Shown: positions 8,574 to 18,442, numbered from the stretch's first letter. The stretch is 64,000 nucleotides of DNA from Burkholderia sp. WSM2232 (GCF_000472545.1 NZ_AWZV01000015.1:73299-137298), one strand, 5' to 3'. Notes: generated by a model from the letters alone, not told the origin. Numbers and translations are program-made.

Positions 8574-10905
8574 GAGCGACCGCATTGCGCCCCTGTTCAC
8601 ACTTGCGTGTGAAGGGCTGAGCGAGGACGCCTTCTTCGTGGTTCGGTGGACGGCCGAAGAGGCAGTGTCAAGGCCGTATCGCGTGGAATTGACGCTGGCT
8701 ACGGCACAGACGGATCTCGATCCTGCGCGGCTGCTCGGCGCGCGTGCGAGGTTCTCGATCAAGCCCGAAAACGGCGCGGCTCGCCGTTTTCACGGCGTGC
8801 TGCGAGAGGTGGAGCAGTTCGACGCCGACGCTCAGTATGTCTATTACCGCGCCGTTCTGATGCCGCGCTTCGCCGGGCTTGCGGACTTCCGATTCTCGGA
8901 GGTTTACCTGAACGCCACCTTGCCGGACATCGTCCGCGCGGTAATGCGCGCCTGCGGCCTGGGAACCGAAGGCGGCGATGGGGCGGGAAGCTACGACTTC
9001 AGCGTGTCGGTCAATGGCGCGAACAGCGAGGCGACGCGCACCGAATTCGTTTGCCAGTTCGAAGAGGACTGCCTTGCGTTCCTGTCGCGTCGCCTGGAAC
9101 ACGAGGGCATCTATTACTACTTCACGCAGCTCGAAGATCAGGAGGCTGTAGTGTTCTGCGACGCGCTTGCAGCGCAGCCATCCGCGAGCACGGCGCTAAC
9201 GTACGGCACGGTTTCAACGCGGGATCAGCAGCGCGAGGTCGCCAGTGTCGAGCGGTTTTCCTGCCAGCTCGCTGTCGCGCCACGTAGCGTTACGCTGCGC
9301 GATTTCGCCGGATCGCATGCCGCTTTGCGACTGTCTGTGGACGAGCAGGTGGAAGGCGGGCGACACGGCGAGGTTTCAGTGTACGGCGAGCATTTTGGCA
9401 CGGAGCGCGAAGGTCGCCGCCTTGCCCGGCTCCGCGCGCAAGCGCTAGCATGTGACGCGAAGCGCTTTCACGGCATGAGCAAGGTGCCCGACGTCGCGGC
9501 AGGTTACTTCTTCGACCTATCCAGGCACCGCGTGAGCGCCTTCAACGCGCGCTACTACGTGATCGAAGTGCGCCACGAGGGCGCTCAGCCGATGCCCGGC
9601 GGCGGCACCGACAGTGCCGGCGGGCGCGTCGCAGACCTGATCGAAGACTATCGCAACGAGTTCGTCGCGCTGCCCGCGGAGGTCCAGTTCCGCCCGAAGC
9701 CGGGTACGTCTCGTCGGGCGGTCGCTGGAGTGATCAGTGCCGTCATCGATGCGGAGGGCGAAGGTCCATATGCTCAGATCAACGAGCACGGTTGCTACAA
9801 GGTCAGGTTTCCGTTTGGACGGTCCAACAAGCCGGAAATGCGTATGTCGGCATGGGTGCGGTTGGCGTCGCCGTACGCGGGTGCCAATCACGGCATGCAC
9901 TTCCCGCTGCTGAAGGGCACGGAAGTACTTGTTGCATTCCTGAACGGCGATCCAGACCGTCCCGTCATTGTAGGCGCGGTATCCAACTCGGAAAACCCGA
10001 ACATTGTGACTGACTCGAATGCTGCGCAGAACGCGATTCGCACGGCGGGCGGTAATGTGCTCACATTGGACGACAGTAGCGGCAAGCAAAGCATTGAGCT
10101 TGCGTCGCCGGTTGCGAAAACAAGCATCAAGCTGGGAGCAGCGGGGGCGCCGGGGCTTGCGCTCACGTCGGACAACCACATGCAGATCGATGCTAACTCA
10201 TATACGCGCTCGATCGGCGGCGTATACAAGGAGACCATTTCGGCATCTGCTGCGGGCGGGAACACGAGCGATCCGAGTGGGTTGGATGCGTTCATCAAGG
10301 GTAGCTGGTCCAGCGGCAAGGACAACTGGTTTCAGCCGAGTACCGGGGCGGGCGTCATCATGGCCAATTATTTCGGGGTTGCGATCAAAACGTACATGAC
10401 CTCATCGACCAATCTCTACATCGGCAACTCGAATACCATCAGTCTGGGCAACTCGAATAGCATAAAAATGGGATTAGCTTTCGAGTTCAATCTGTCCGCG
10501 TCGGTTCAAGTGGCGAAAGCGGTACAGAAAAGATACGTGCTTACGGCGAAACAGCGTTTCATCGTCAACCAAGACGACCTCGTCAAGGACAGCAAGCTTC
10601 AGTTCCTCGCGCGGTCAGCGGAGGGTACCAGCGATACAGCGAGGGTCGCGACCAAGCGGACCGATGCCGGCTCGTATGCAATCAACGCTGGCGTCTACGA
10701 GCTACGCGCGGGATTGCCCGAAGGGGAGGGCATGGCTACGTTAACGATGATGGGAGCCGCCGGAGCGGCCGAAGCGAAGCTGGCAGCTGGAGAGGTGGAG
10801 ATGACAATGGCAGCTGCTGGAACATTGTTGATTGAGGCGCCCGTGTCTGTCTATATCGATTCGCCTGATATGACACTCACCGGCACGTTTATCGCGCTCG
10901 GCTGA
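8566..10905 (+). CDS. vgrG: VgrG (TssI) T6SS spike protein
   Basis: Trimeric spike tip at the end of the Hcp tube, related to phage gp27/gp5. The product is 779 residues. The gp27-like part covers about residues 1-370, with FVCQFEEDCLAFLSRRLEHE near 163-182 and EGIYYYF just after. The gp5-like OB domain follows, with VRFPFGRSNKP and the ASPYAGANHGMHFPLLKGTE motif near 430-450, then NGDPDRPVIVGAVSNSENPN. After about residue 490 comes a repetitive beta-rich needle (IELASP, INAGVYEL and similar). No recognisable enzymatic domain is fused to the C-terminus. An adaptor-type gene follows at once. Confidence 0.96.
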   Translation: MAESDRIAPLFTLACEGLSEDAFFVVRWTAEEAVSRPYRVELTLATAQTDLDPARLLGARARFSIKPENGAARRFHGVLREVEQFDADAQYVYYRAVLMPRFAGLADFRFSEVYLNATLPDIVRAVMRACGLGTEGGDGAGSYDFSVSVNGANSEATRTEFVCQFEEDCLAFLSRRLEHEGIYYYFTQLEDQEAVVFCDALAAQPSASTALTYGTVSTRDQQREVASVERFSCQLAVAPRSVTLRDFAGSHAALRLSVDEQVEGGRHGEVSVYGEHFGTEREGRRLARLRAQALACDAKRFHGMSKVPDVAAGYFFDLSRHRVSAFNARYYVIEVRHEGAQPMPGGGTDSAGGRVADLIEDYRNEFVALPAEVQFRPKPGTSRRAVAGVISAVIDAEGEGPYAQINEHGCYKVRFPFGRSNKPEMRMSAWVRLASPYAGANHGMHFPLLKGTEVLVAFLNGDPDRPVIVGAVSNSENPNIVTDSNAAQNAIRTAGGNVLTLDDSSGKQSIELASPVAKTSIKLGAAGAPGLALTSDNHMQIDANSYTRSIGGVYKETISASAAGGNTSDPSGLDAFIKGSWSSGKDNWFQPSTGAGVIMANYFGVAIKTYMTSSTNLYIGNSNTISLGNSNSIKMGLAFEFNLSASVQVAKAVQKRYVLTAKQRFIVNQDDLVKDSKLQFLARSAEGTSDTARVATKRTDAGSYAINAGVYELRAGLPEGEGMATLTMMGAAGAAEAKLAAGEVEMTMAAAGTLLIEAPVSVYIDSPDMTLTGTFIALG

Positions 10906-10911
10906 AATCCA

Positions 10912-13515
10912 ATGAAAATCGATAAGCCTTCCGACACGCTGCTGCTCTTCAACGCCGGCGCGTTGCCTGGGCGTCCTACCGCTTGCGTGACGCTCGGCTA
11001 CCTCGCGGGGGTGGATGGGCACCTGGAGAGCGAGCAGAACGCCTGGCGCACGCTGGCCGCGCTATTCGGCGGCACGGCATTCGACGAAGGGATGAAGAAA
11101 GTGCGTGGCACGTTCGCGGTGGTGGGAAACGCGTTCGCGCCGCGTGGCTGCCAGGTGACGGGCCTCGAAGTGGTTGCGCGAGTCGGCAAACTGGAAAAGC
11201 GCCTGCACGTGTACGGAGACCGCAGTTGGGAACTCGGTCAACTGGGGTGGCGGCAGACTCCGCCGCGCAGCTTCGAATCGATGCCGGTCGGATTGCAGCA
11301 GGCATACGGCGGCAAACAATGGCCTTCCAACCCGGTCGGGCGGGGCTACTATGCGAACGCCGACGACGCAAAGGGCATGTCGTTACCGAACGTCGAGCAC
11401 TTGCATTCGCCGCTGCAGACGCCCAACGACCGGCCATCGCCCGCCACCTTCTGGCCACTGCCTGCGGGCGCGCCGGAGCGTACGCGTTTGATCGGCAAGC
11501 CGGACGAACGCTGGAAACGGAACGATTTTCCTCGACTCCCTGCCGACACCGATCCGCGTTATTTCGACGGAGTGGACGAAGCTCAGTGTGCGCCCGACTA
11601 CTGGCGCGGCGACGAGCGCTACGAAGTGACGGGCATGCATGCCGATAAGAGCAAGGTGCAGGGCGTGCTTCCCGGATTGCGCCCACGCCTGCTCTGGCGC
11701 AGCAAGGCCGAGCCCCAACGCGTCGGCGAGGCGAAACTCGACCTTGATACGGTTTGGCTGCTGCCCAACACCGAGCAGGTGCTCGTTCTATATCGCGCAC
11801 TCATCGAACTGTCGCAAATAGATGCTGTCGAGATCGATGCGCTCTACATTTGTACGGAAAGGCTTACGGAGCCGGCGCAAACGCAGTCTGTACTAGCCGC
11901 GCGCTGGCGCGACGCTGGCGCCCAGCAACCGGTAGCCGGCGCTGGACTTTCCACAAAAGCAGACGTCGCCAACGGGTCGGCGGCGGTCGGCGCGCCAGGC
12001 GCAACCTCGCTCGCCGCTTTTAGCGACGAGATATGGTCGCGGATATCAGCGACACACGCGGACATGGCGAGTCAACTGGAAGAAGCAAAAGCTACGGGAG
12101 GGATCAAGGAGGCGCTAAAAAGCCTCGGTGAAGACTTGCAGTTGCCTGCGTTCGAGAGACCGGCTCCGGGACCGGCTCGCGTCATGCCCATTCAAGAGGT
12201 TAGCGAGGAGAGCATCAGCGCAAAGATTGCTGATGCGCAGGCCGAGGCCGAGCAGCACTTGCGCGAGGCGTTGCGCAGTTCGGGCATCGACGCTGACAAA
12301 CTGCTGGCACAGAAGCCGGCGGCCGACGACGACCCGACCCCCACGCAATTGCTGGCAAAGGCGGATCTTTCCGACGAAGTGCGCGCGCAGGCGCAAGAGG
12401 CAATCACCGCCGCGGAGACTCTAAAGGCGCAGGTGCTGGCCCAGATCGCGGCCGGCATGTCCGCCGCGTTCCCCAAGGCGTCCGCCGCGCTACCCGGCAG
12501 TGCGGCCGTGGCTTTACTCGGGCCGCGCCGGTCACTGGATGGCGCGGCGTTTCGCGCGGCGCACGAACGCGGTGAATCGTTAGTGCGCGTTCGCGTGGAG
12601 AACGCGAAGCTCGAAGGCATCGATCTGAGCGGCGCGGACCTCTCGGACAGCGAATTCATACGCTGCGACTGGCGCGGCGCGCGCCTCCCTGGTGTAAGGC
12701 TCGACAAGGCACTCCTCGTCGATTGCATGCTCGACGGCGTGGAGGCCGCCAACCTCAGCGGCCGCGCAATGACGATCCGCGGCGCCTCGTTGCGCGGTGC
12801 CCGTTTGCCCGGAGCTGATCTGTCGGACGCCCGCTGTGAGCGCAGCTTTTTCCATGATGTCGATCTGTCCGGTGCGAAGCTCGAGCGGCTCGACGCACGG
12901 GAATCGGTCTTTGTTTGTGCGAAACTTGCCGGCGTCGCCGGTGCCGGCGCCAGGTTCACTGCCTGTGATTTGAGCGCGGGGCAGGGCGCTGGCGCCGATT
13001 GGCGAGGGATGGTGGTCCAGGATTGCGCCGCAAGGCAACTGTCGTTGACCGGTGCGAACCTCAGTCGCTCCTCGTGGTGGAACGTAGCCGCCGCGGCAGT
13101 AGATTTCAGAGATGCGAATTGGTCTTCCGCACGTATCGGAAAGGGCAGCGACTTCGCGTCCGGCCAATTCAACGGCGTCGATTTCACCGATGCGTCCGTG
13201 CAACAAGCGAGCTTTGCGTCGTCGACGCTGCGTGGGGCACGCCTCGAGCGTGCGTTGTTCGCGGACTGCAATTTGTGCGGCACCGACGCTTACCGCGCGG
13301 TGGCGGTGCAATCGGACCTTGCCGGCTGCGACTTGAGCGGCGCTCGGTGGATCGGCGCGAATCTGATGCGGGCGTCGTTGCGGCGGACGCTGCTCGTCAA
13401 TGCGGACTTGAGTGGCGCCAATCTGTATGCCGTCGACGTGCGGGGTGCCCGGATCGAATCACTCGCGCTGGAGCAGTCGCTGCTTGCGCGCACCACAATA
13501 GGGGAACAGGCATGA
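10912..13515 (+). CDS. DUF2169 adaptor-like protein fused to pentapeptide repeats
   Basis: The product is 867 residues. Residues about 1-300 match the DUF2169 pattern (LPGRPTACVTLGYLAG, YGDRSWELG, FESMPVGLQQAYGG). DUF2169 proteins encoded beside vgrG act as chaperones or adaptors that load effectors in other bacteria such as Agrobacterium. Residues about 340-555 are Ala/Glu-rich and likely helical. Residues about 560-867 are tandem pentapeptide repeats of the A(D/N)LSG type, for example IDLSGADLSDSEF and ANLSRSS, which form a right-handed quadrilateral beta helix. The stop overlaps the next start (ATGA). A role in cargo loading is inferred from family and position; the cargo is unknown. Confidence 0.88.
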   Translation: MKIDKPSDTLLLFNAGALPGRPTACVTLGYLAGVDGHLESEQNAWRTLAALFGGTAFDEGMKKVRGTFAVVGNAFAPRGCQVTGLEVVARVGKLEKRLHVYGDRSWELGQLGWRQTPPRSFESMPVGLQQAYGGKQWPSNPVGRGYYANADDAKGMSLPNVEHLHSPLQTPNDRPSPATFWPLPAGAPERTRLIGKPDERWKRNDFPRLPADTDPRYFDGVDEAQCAPDYWRGDERYEVTGMHADKSKVQGVLPGLRPRLLWRSKAEPQRVGEAKLDLDTVWLLPNTEQVLVLYRALIELSQIDAVEIDALYICTERLTEPAQTQSVLAARWRDAGAQQPVAGAGLSTKADVANGSAAVGAPGATSLAAFSDEIWSRISATHADMASQLEEAKATGGIKEALKSLGEDLQLPAFERPAPGPARVMPIQEVSEESISAKIADAQAEAEQHLREALRSSGIDADKLLAQKPAADDDPTPTQLLAKADLSDEVRAQAQEAITAAETLKAQVLAQIAAGMSAAFPKASAALPGSAAVALLGPRRSLDGAAFRAAHERGESLVRVRVENAKLEGIDLSGADLSDSEFIRCDWRGARLPGVRLDKALLVDCMLDGVEAANLSGRAMTIRGASLRGARLPGADLSDARCERSFFHDVDLSGAKLERLDARESVFVCAKLAGVAGAGARFTACDLSAGQGAGADWRGMVVQDCAARQLSLTGANLSRSSWWNVAAAAVDFRDANWSSARIGKGSDFASGQFNGVDFTDASVQQASFASSTLRGARLERALFADCNLCGTDAYRAVAVQSDLAGCDLSGARWIGANLMRASLRRTLLVNADLSGANLYAVDVRGARIESLALEQSLLARTTIGEQA

Positions 13516-14462
13516 GCACCGCTGCGTTGACGGCCAGCGAACTCATGAAGATGCGTGCGCAAAGCCCGTCGATTTCTGACGTCTCACTCGCGGGTGGCGA
13601 TTATCGCGGCGTCGAGCTAGCGGGGGTGAGATTCAGCCGCGTCGATGTTCGCGGTGCACGCTTTGACGGCGCGAACCTGTGCGACAGCCGCTGGCACGAT
13701 TGCCGCCTCGACGGCGTCGTTTTCCAGTCGGCGCGACTGACGCGTGCGCATTTCGAACTGTGCAGCGGCGAGAACATCCAATGTGCGCAGGCAGCCATGT
13801 CATGGGCGACGCTGCGAACCTGCGCATGGACCGGCGCTGTGTTCGGGGGCGCCGATCTCACCCGCTTGCGTGTGCGCGCATGCGATCTGCGTGGGTCGCT
13901 GTTATCAGGTGCTACGCTCAGTACGGCGCACTTCGCGGCGTGCAACTTGGGCGCACTCGATCTGGACAACGTGCGCTGGCAGGCCGTGCAGACCATCGGG
14001 TGCGACTTCAGCGGCGCCCGACTGCGCAATGGCGAATTCACCCATTGCGCGTTCGATTCCGCCCGCCTGGCCGGGATCGATTTCAGCGGCAGCCGCGCGC
14101 CGTACGCGTCTTTCGCACAGGCCGATCTGACAGGCGCGTCGCTGCGCAACGCGATGCTCGCAGGTGCGAAATGGGTGCGCGCAACGCTTCAGTCCGCTGA
14201 CCTGTCGGCGGCCGATCTGTCGATGGGGTGCTTCACGGGCGCGGTCGCCGACAAGGCCGTTTTTGTCGGCGCGACGCTTCAGTACGCCGACTGGTCGCAT
14301 GCACGCGCTAACGGCGCGGATTTCACGCGCGCCGATCTGACGGGCGCGAATCTCCATGCGGCATTATTCGAAGCAGCGCAATGGACAAACGCGAATGTCG
14401 CGAACGTGCGCCGCGACGATGATCAACTGCTCGCGGCAGAGCGCTGGGTGCCTGTGTTGTGA
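13512..14462 (+). CDS. Pentapeptide-repeat protein of the T6SS delivery module
   Basis: The product is 316 residues from the ATG that overlaps the preceding stop by four bases. Nearly the whole chain is pentapeptide repeats, such as GVELAGVRFSRVDVRGARFD near residue 35 and ADLTGASLRNAMLAGAKW near 200, predicted to fold as one beta helix. It resembles the C-terminal half of the gene before it, which suggests a duplication or a stack of the two proteins. The frame is open for 513 bases upstream but that stretch only shadows the preceding gene. Similar proteins sit between DUF2169 and DUF3540 genes in other T6SS loci. The function is unknown. Confidence 0.85.
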   Translation: MSTAALTASELMKMRAQSPSISDVSLAGGDYRGVELAGVRFSRVDVRGARFDGANLCDSRWHDCRLDGVVFQSARLTRAHFELCSGENIQCAQAAMSWATLRTCAWTGAVFGGADLTRLRVRACDLRGSLLSGATLSTAHFAACNLGALDLDNVRWQAVQTIGCDFSGARLRNGEFTHCAFDSARLAGIDFSGSRAPYASFAQADLTGASLRNAMLAGAKWVRATLQSADLSAADLSMGCFTGAVADKAVFVGATLQYADWSHARANGADFTRADLTGANLHAALFEAAQWTNANVANVRRDDDQLLAAERWVPVL

Positions 14463-14532
14463 CCGGCTGCGAGATGCGGAAGAAAGGACAGGGCGACCGC
14501 GAGGTGGGCCCGATCGACAAGGAAGAGTCCAG

Positions 14533-15180
14533 ATGAAAGTTGCGCATTCATACAACGGCGAGGAATCCAGGTTCTATCACGGCCGAGTCATCGCCACGGA
14601 CGGCCAGCGCTTCGCGGTTGCTTGCGACGCCGGCAGTTCCTGGGCGGCAGTCGCGGCGGGCTGCTTGATGCAGCCGCAGTTAGGCGACACGGTGCTGATC
14701 TCGCTCACCGCCAACTCGGGGTACATCTTGTGCGTACTCGCGCATGGCGAGGTGCGGCAGCGTGAATTGCGTGTCGAAGGCGACGTCAGGCTGGCGGTCG
14801 CCGGCGGGCGGCTTGAAGTGTCCGCCGAGCACGGCGTCACGATCGACGCGGGGCCTGCGCTGTCCATTTCGGCGCAGGCCGCCGCATTGGAGTTCGATGC
14901 CGCAAGCGTGCAATGCGATGCGATGACTACCTCCGGAACGACCTCGCATGCCGTGTGGCAAGAGACTTCGCTAACCACGGCGCGCCGCTTTGTTGCCGCC
15001 GGACGCGACGAAACGCATGCAGGCGAGAGCGTTCGTTCGGTCAGCGGCCATGACCAGTCCAGCGTCAGGTCGGCGCACTACCGCGTCGAGCAGGATTGGA
15101 CAGTCAATGCGCAGGACGCGTCGCTCGTCGCGCAACGCCGTACGGTCATCGACGCTGGCGAACTCGTCAATCTTGGGTGA
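14533..15180 (+). CDS. DUF3540 protein of the T6SS delivery module
   Basis: The product is 215 residues, starting at MKVAHSYNGEE; a GGAAGAG motif lies about 9 bases upstream. The first 90 residues resemble a small beta-barrel (ACDAGSSWAAVAAGCLMQPQ and GDTVLISLTANSGYILCVL), and the rest is repetitive beta sequence ending in VIDAGELVNLG, reminiscent of a VgrG-like needle. DUF3540 genes occur with DUF2169 and DUF4150 genes next to vgrG, so a role in spike assembly or cargo delivery is likely by context. No catalytic motif is visible. Confidence 0.82.
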   Translation: MKVAHSYNGEESRFYHGRVIATDGQRFAVACDAGSSWAAVAAGCLMQPQLGDTVLISLTANSGYILCVLAHGEVRQRELRVEGDVRLAVAGGRLEVSAEHGVTIDAGPALSISAQAAALEFDAASVQCDAMTTSGTTSHAVWQETSLTTARRFVAAGRDETHAGESVRSVSGHDQSSVRSAHYRVEQDWTVNAQDASLVAQRRTVIDAGELVNLG

Positions 15181-15191
15181 GGAACGACACG

Positions 15192-15608
15192 ATGTTCATG
15201 CTCAATAATGGCGGTGCGACGGCGCTCGCCGTCCCGGATGTCTGCATTACACCCGTGCCGAGTCCCGGAGGACCCGTGCCGACGCCGTTGCCCTATCCGA
15301 ATACAGGCACGACGGCAATGGCGGACCCTGGCGGGCTCGTGCAAAACGTGCTCGTCGTCGGTCTCCCCGCAATGAACCTGGCGTCCAAGGTGATGATGAC
15401 GGAAGGCGACCAGCCGGGTAGCCAGGGCGGCGTGGTGTCCCACAAGATCATGGGCGAGATGAGCTTTCTGATGGGAAGCACGGCTGTAATGGTGGGCGGC
15501 AAGCCCGCTGTACGTCTGGGTGCGTTGACCGGTCATAACGGTGCGCCACCGAATGCCGAGGGATCGGTGATCGCGCCTTCGCAAACTGTCGTGGTGGTGA
15601 AACGGTGA
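15192..15608 (+). CDS. DUF4150 PAAR-like spike-tip protein
   Basis: The product is 138 residues from ATG giving MFMLNNGG, with GAGGAACGA just upstream. DUF4150 proteins are PAAR-like caps that sharpen the VgrG spike and can carry effector domains. Visible marks are DVCITPVPSPGGPVPTPLPY near residue 15-34, the MTEGDQPGSQGGVVSHKI segment near 68-85, and the closing AVMVGGKPAVRLGALTGHNG region. There is no extra C-terminal domain, so this copy is a bare tip rather than a toxin carrier. The gene overlaps the tssJ start by one base when tssJ begins at its ATG. Confidence 0.88.
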   Translation: MFMLNNGGATALAVPDVCITPVPSPGGPVPTPLPYPNTGTTAMADPGGLVQNVLVVGLPAMNLASKVMMTEGDQPGSQGGVVSHKIMGEMSFLMGSTAVMVGGKPAVRLGALTGHNGAPPNAEGSVIAPSQTVVVVKR

Positions 15609-16264
15609 TGAGCTTCCGGGTAGCAACGGCATGGGCTCGCTTGCGGCAAGGGTGCGCGCTGCTCACGACAGCCGCGTTGCTCACCGCATGCGGTGGGCTG
15701 AACAGCATGATGGGAGGCAATTCCAAAGACGACGCGCTCAGTAAAGTTACGTGGAATTATGCCGACAATGCAATAGAGGTGAAGTGGCAAGCAGACTCGG
15801 CGCTCAATAGCTATGACGGGCAGCCGCATGCCTTGCTGCTGTCGGTCGTGCAGATGAGCGACCCGAACGTATTCAGGCGCTATGCAAGCACGTCCGTCGC
15901 GCTTGGCAATCTGCTTTCGGCCTCGGTCGCGCCGGACGGCGTGCTTGCGCTCAATCGTGTCTTCGTCCAGCCTGGCGAAAGTGGGCGCGTCATGCTGCCG
16001 CGCGCGGAAAATGCCCAGTATGTCGGACTGATATCCGGCTACTACGCGCTGGATGCGCCGCGTGTGGCGCGGCTCTACCGGATAGGGGTGGCGGTGGATT
16101 CACGCGGACTGATCATCAAGAATCGCACCGCCGCTCCCATGCCGCTGCAAATCTCGGTGATGCTCGGACCGATGGGATTACTCGGCGGCGCGTCATCGCG
16201 GTTCACGCCGCCGCCGCCGGAACAGCCGAAGGCGGGCGAAGTTCCGTTGCGCAGCCCCGAATGA
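15608..16264 (+). CDS. tssJ: TssJ outer-membrane lipoprotein of the T6SS
   Basis: Periplasmic-facing lipoprotein that ties TssM to the outer membrane. A signal peptide of about 27 residues ends in a lipobox LLTAC, with the acylated Cys at residue 28 when the ATG is used; a GTG one codon upstream is also possible. The mature part has the transthyretin-like beta pattern of the family, with a YDGQPHALLLSVVQMSDPN strand region and the VMLPRAENAQYVGLISGYYA region. The length of 218 residues is a little longer than many TssJ because of a Pro-rich tail. It opens the J-K-L-M block. Confidence 0.92.
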   Translation: MSFRVATAWARLRQGCALLTTAALLTACGGLNSMMGGNSKDDALSKVTWNYADNAIEVKWQADSALNSYDGQPHALLLSVVQMSDPNVFRRYASTSVALGNLLSASVAPDGVLALNRVFVQPGESGRVMLPRAENAQYVGLISGYYALDAPRVARLYRIGVAVDSRGLIIKNRTAAPMPLQISVMLGPMGLLGGASSRFTPPPPEQPKAGEVPLRSPE

Positions 16265-16405
16265 ACCAACTTGCGGTAAGGCGGCGGTGTGCCGATACGC
16301 TCGCCGGCGAGCGGTCAGGCATTGCCCGCAACCAGGCGAATAGCAGAGCGGATACAACCTGTCTGCTCACGCAGACCTTTTGCGGTACTCACAGTGGCAT
16401 CGAAC

Positions 16406-17791
16406 ATGAATATTGATCAACCGCTCTACTGGCACCAAGGGCTTTTCCTGCAGCCGCAACATCTTCAGCACAACGACCGGCTCAATGCACATCGCGTGGC
16501 GAGACTCGCCCAGGTGTCGATGCCGCACGCGTGGGGCATTGTGTCGCTGCAGGTCGCGGAGGGCGCGCTGGCGACCGGGCAGTTCACTGTCGATCAGTTG
16601 TCGGTTCTATTTCGTGACGGCACGCTCGCCGAATTCCCAGGCAACGCGCTGCTGGAACCGCGCATGTTCGTGCCGGGTGAGCTGTCAAACGGCCCGCGCA
16701 CCGTCTATGTCGGCTTGCGCAAGGTGATGCCAGGGCAGTCCAATGCGGGCATGTATGAAACGCTCGACGCGGCTGCGCGCGCGCAGACGCGTTTCGCTAC
16801 CCTGGCGGAGCCAGCGGGCGCGCCCGATTACCTATGCGGCAATCGCATCGCGGAAGTCCGGCCAATGCATTACGTGCTGCGTCTTTTCTGGGACCACGAA
16901 CTGGCCGATCTTGCCAACTACGAAGTCGTCGCGATGGCGCGCATCGAACAGGACGGCGACGTGACACGCCTTTCGCCGCGCTTCGTACCGCCGTGCGCCA
17001 ACATCGGCGCATCTTCGGTACTGACGCAGATGCTGCGCGACGTGCGCGACGAACTGATCGGTCGCGCACACCAGCTTGAGGTCTACAAACACCCTGCCGA
17101 TTCGGTGCAGACGGAGTGGGATCCCGGACAAATGCGCCTGCTAATGGCGCTCGCGGTGCTGAATCGCTTCGGACCTTTGCTGAGTCATTTCCTCGAAACG
17201 CCACAGGCTCATCCATGGGACGTATACGGCCTGCTGCGTCAGCTCGTCGGCGAGCTGAGCTGGTTTTCGATGCGCTGCGACATGCTGGGCCGCGCACCCG
17301 ATGGCCAGATCCTCGTCCCGGCTTATCGGCATGACGACCTCGGTCCGCAACTCGGCGCCGTCGCGACACTCATCGGGCAGATGATGAACGAGATCACCTT
17401 TGGCCCCGAACAGGTCGTGCGCTTCACGGAGACGAGCGCTGGTTGGCTCGCGGAACTTCCCGATTCGTTCCTCGCGCCACGCAACCGCTATTACCTCGTG
17501 GTGGCGGGCGCCGCCGATGTCGGGCAGATCGGCGCGGCCTTGCCGCGCGACGCGAAGCTCGGGGCGCCGAACGAAGTCGATGATTTCGTGAACCGGTCGT
17601 TGCCCGGCGTCGAACTGCTCTACCTGCAGGTGCCGCCGCCCGGCATGCCGCGCCGCTCCGGTGCGGTGTATTTCCGCATTGAGCAGATGTCGGAGGCATG
17701 GGTGTCGGTGACGCGTTCCCGGGCCGCGGTGCTGTTCTTTCCCGATGCGCCGAAGCAGTTCATCGCCGAACTGGTCGCGGTGACGCGATGA
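16406..17791 (+). CDS. tssK: TssK T6SS baseplate adaptor
   Basis: Trimeric connector between the baseplate and the TssL/TssM membrane complex, with a fold like phage receptor-binding proteins. The start was set at MNIDQPLYWHQGLFLQPQHL, which matches TssK N-termini; the frame is open 39 codons further upstream but that part is not TssK-like. The product is 461 residues, close to the family norm. The central EWDPGQMRLLMALAVLNRFG-type region (residues about 235-255) is diagnostic. It lies 141 bases after tssJ and its TGA overlaps the tssL start as ATGA. Confidence 0.95.
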   Translation: MNIDQPLYWHQGLFLQPQHLQHNDRLNAHRVARLAQVSMPHAWGIVSLQVAEGALATGQFTVDQLSVLFRDGTLAEFPGNALLEPRMFVPGELSNGPRTVYVGLRKVMPGQSNAGMYETLDAAARAQTRFATLAEPAGAPDYLCGNRIAEVRPMHYVLRLFWDHELADLANYEVVAMARIEQDGDVTRLSPRFVPPCANIGASSVLTQMLRDVRDELIGRAHQLEVYKHPADSVQTEWDPGQMRLLMALAVLNRFGPLLSHFLETPQAHPWDVYGLLRQLVGELSWFSMRCDMLGRAPDGQILVPAYRHDDLGPQLGAVATLIGQMMNEITFGPEQVVRFTETSAGWLAELPDSFLAPRNRYYLVVAGAADVGQIGAALPRDAKLGAPNEVDDFVNRSLPGVELLYLQVPPPGMPRRSGAVYFRIEQMSEAWVSVTRSRAAVLFFPDAPKQFIAELVAVTR

Positions 17792-18441
17792 GCAATCGTT
17801 TGACGAACTACTGGATGCCGGTGCTGGAGCGAACCCGCCGGGAGATGCTGGCGCCCGGCGCCGCCGCGTCGAACGTGGGCGACACGCTACGCTCGCTGAT
17901 CGAAGCGGCCAACGCGGCCGCGCAGCGCGCGGGCTTTAGCGAACGTGACGTGCTTGACGCTCAGTTTGCCGTCGCGGCGTGGATCGATGAATGTGCGATG
18001 ACGCTGGGGTGGGCCGGCGCGAATGCATGGCGAGCGTCGCCGCTGCAACGGCACTACTTCGGCACCACGCGAGCGGGCGTCGAATTCTTCCAGAGACTGG
18101 ACGCGCTTGCGCTGGACGCGTGGCCGGTACGCGAAGTTTTTGCCCTCGTGCTGATCGCGGGGTTCAAAGGGCAGTTCGCGGGCCGTCCGCAGATGGAGTT
18201 CGCCGCCTATCGCAACAGCGTGATCGACTCGCTCGTCAAGGACGGCCACGCGTTGTCGCTGGAACCGTCTATTTCAGGCGAGCGGGCGATCGACTCCGCG
18301 AGCCGGCTGCGCCGGCGCCCCAGAGCTGTTTTTGCGCTGCTGATCATAATCGCCGTGCCGCTAGCGCTGCTGGGGCTGCTGTTTGCCGGCTATGAGAGTG
18401 CCTTGAGCGCACAGGTGAACGCCTTGCTGGCAGGCCGCTGA
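17788..18441 (+). CDS. tssL: TssL (DotU/IcmH family) inner-membrane protein
   Basis: Inner-membrane protein of the T6SS membrane complex; its cytoplasmic hook binds TssK. The product is 217 residues. The DotU core includes LRSLIEAANAAAQRAGFSE near 30-50, AAWIDECAMTLGWAG near 64, and the LIAGFKGQFAG motif near 120. One C-terminal transmembrane segment is visible at about residues 180-203 (LLIIIAVPLALLGLLF), and the short tail is periplasmic. There is no peptidoglycan-binding OmpA domain on this TssL, which is notable because the neighbouring TssM carries a possible one. Confidence 0.94.
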   Translation: MSNRLTNYWMPVLERTRREMLAPGAAASNVGDTLRSLIEAANAAAQRAGFSERDVLDAQFAVAAWIDECAMTLGWAGANAWRASPLQRHYFGTTRAGVEFFQRLDALALDAWPVREVFALVLIAGFKGQFAGRPQMEFAAYRNSVIDSLVKDGHALSLEPSISGERAIDSASRLRRRPRAVFALLIIIAVPLALLGLLFAGYESALSAQVNALLAGR

Positions 18442-18442
18442 T

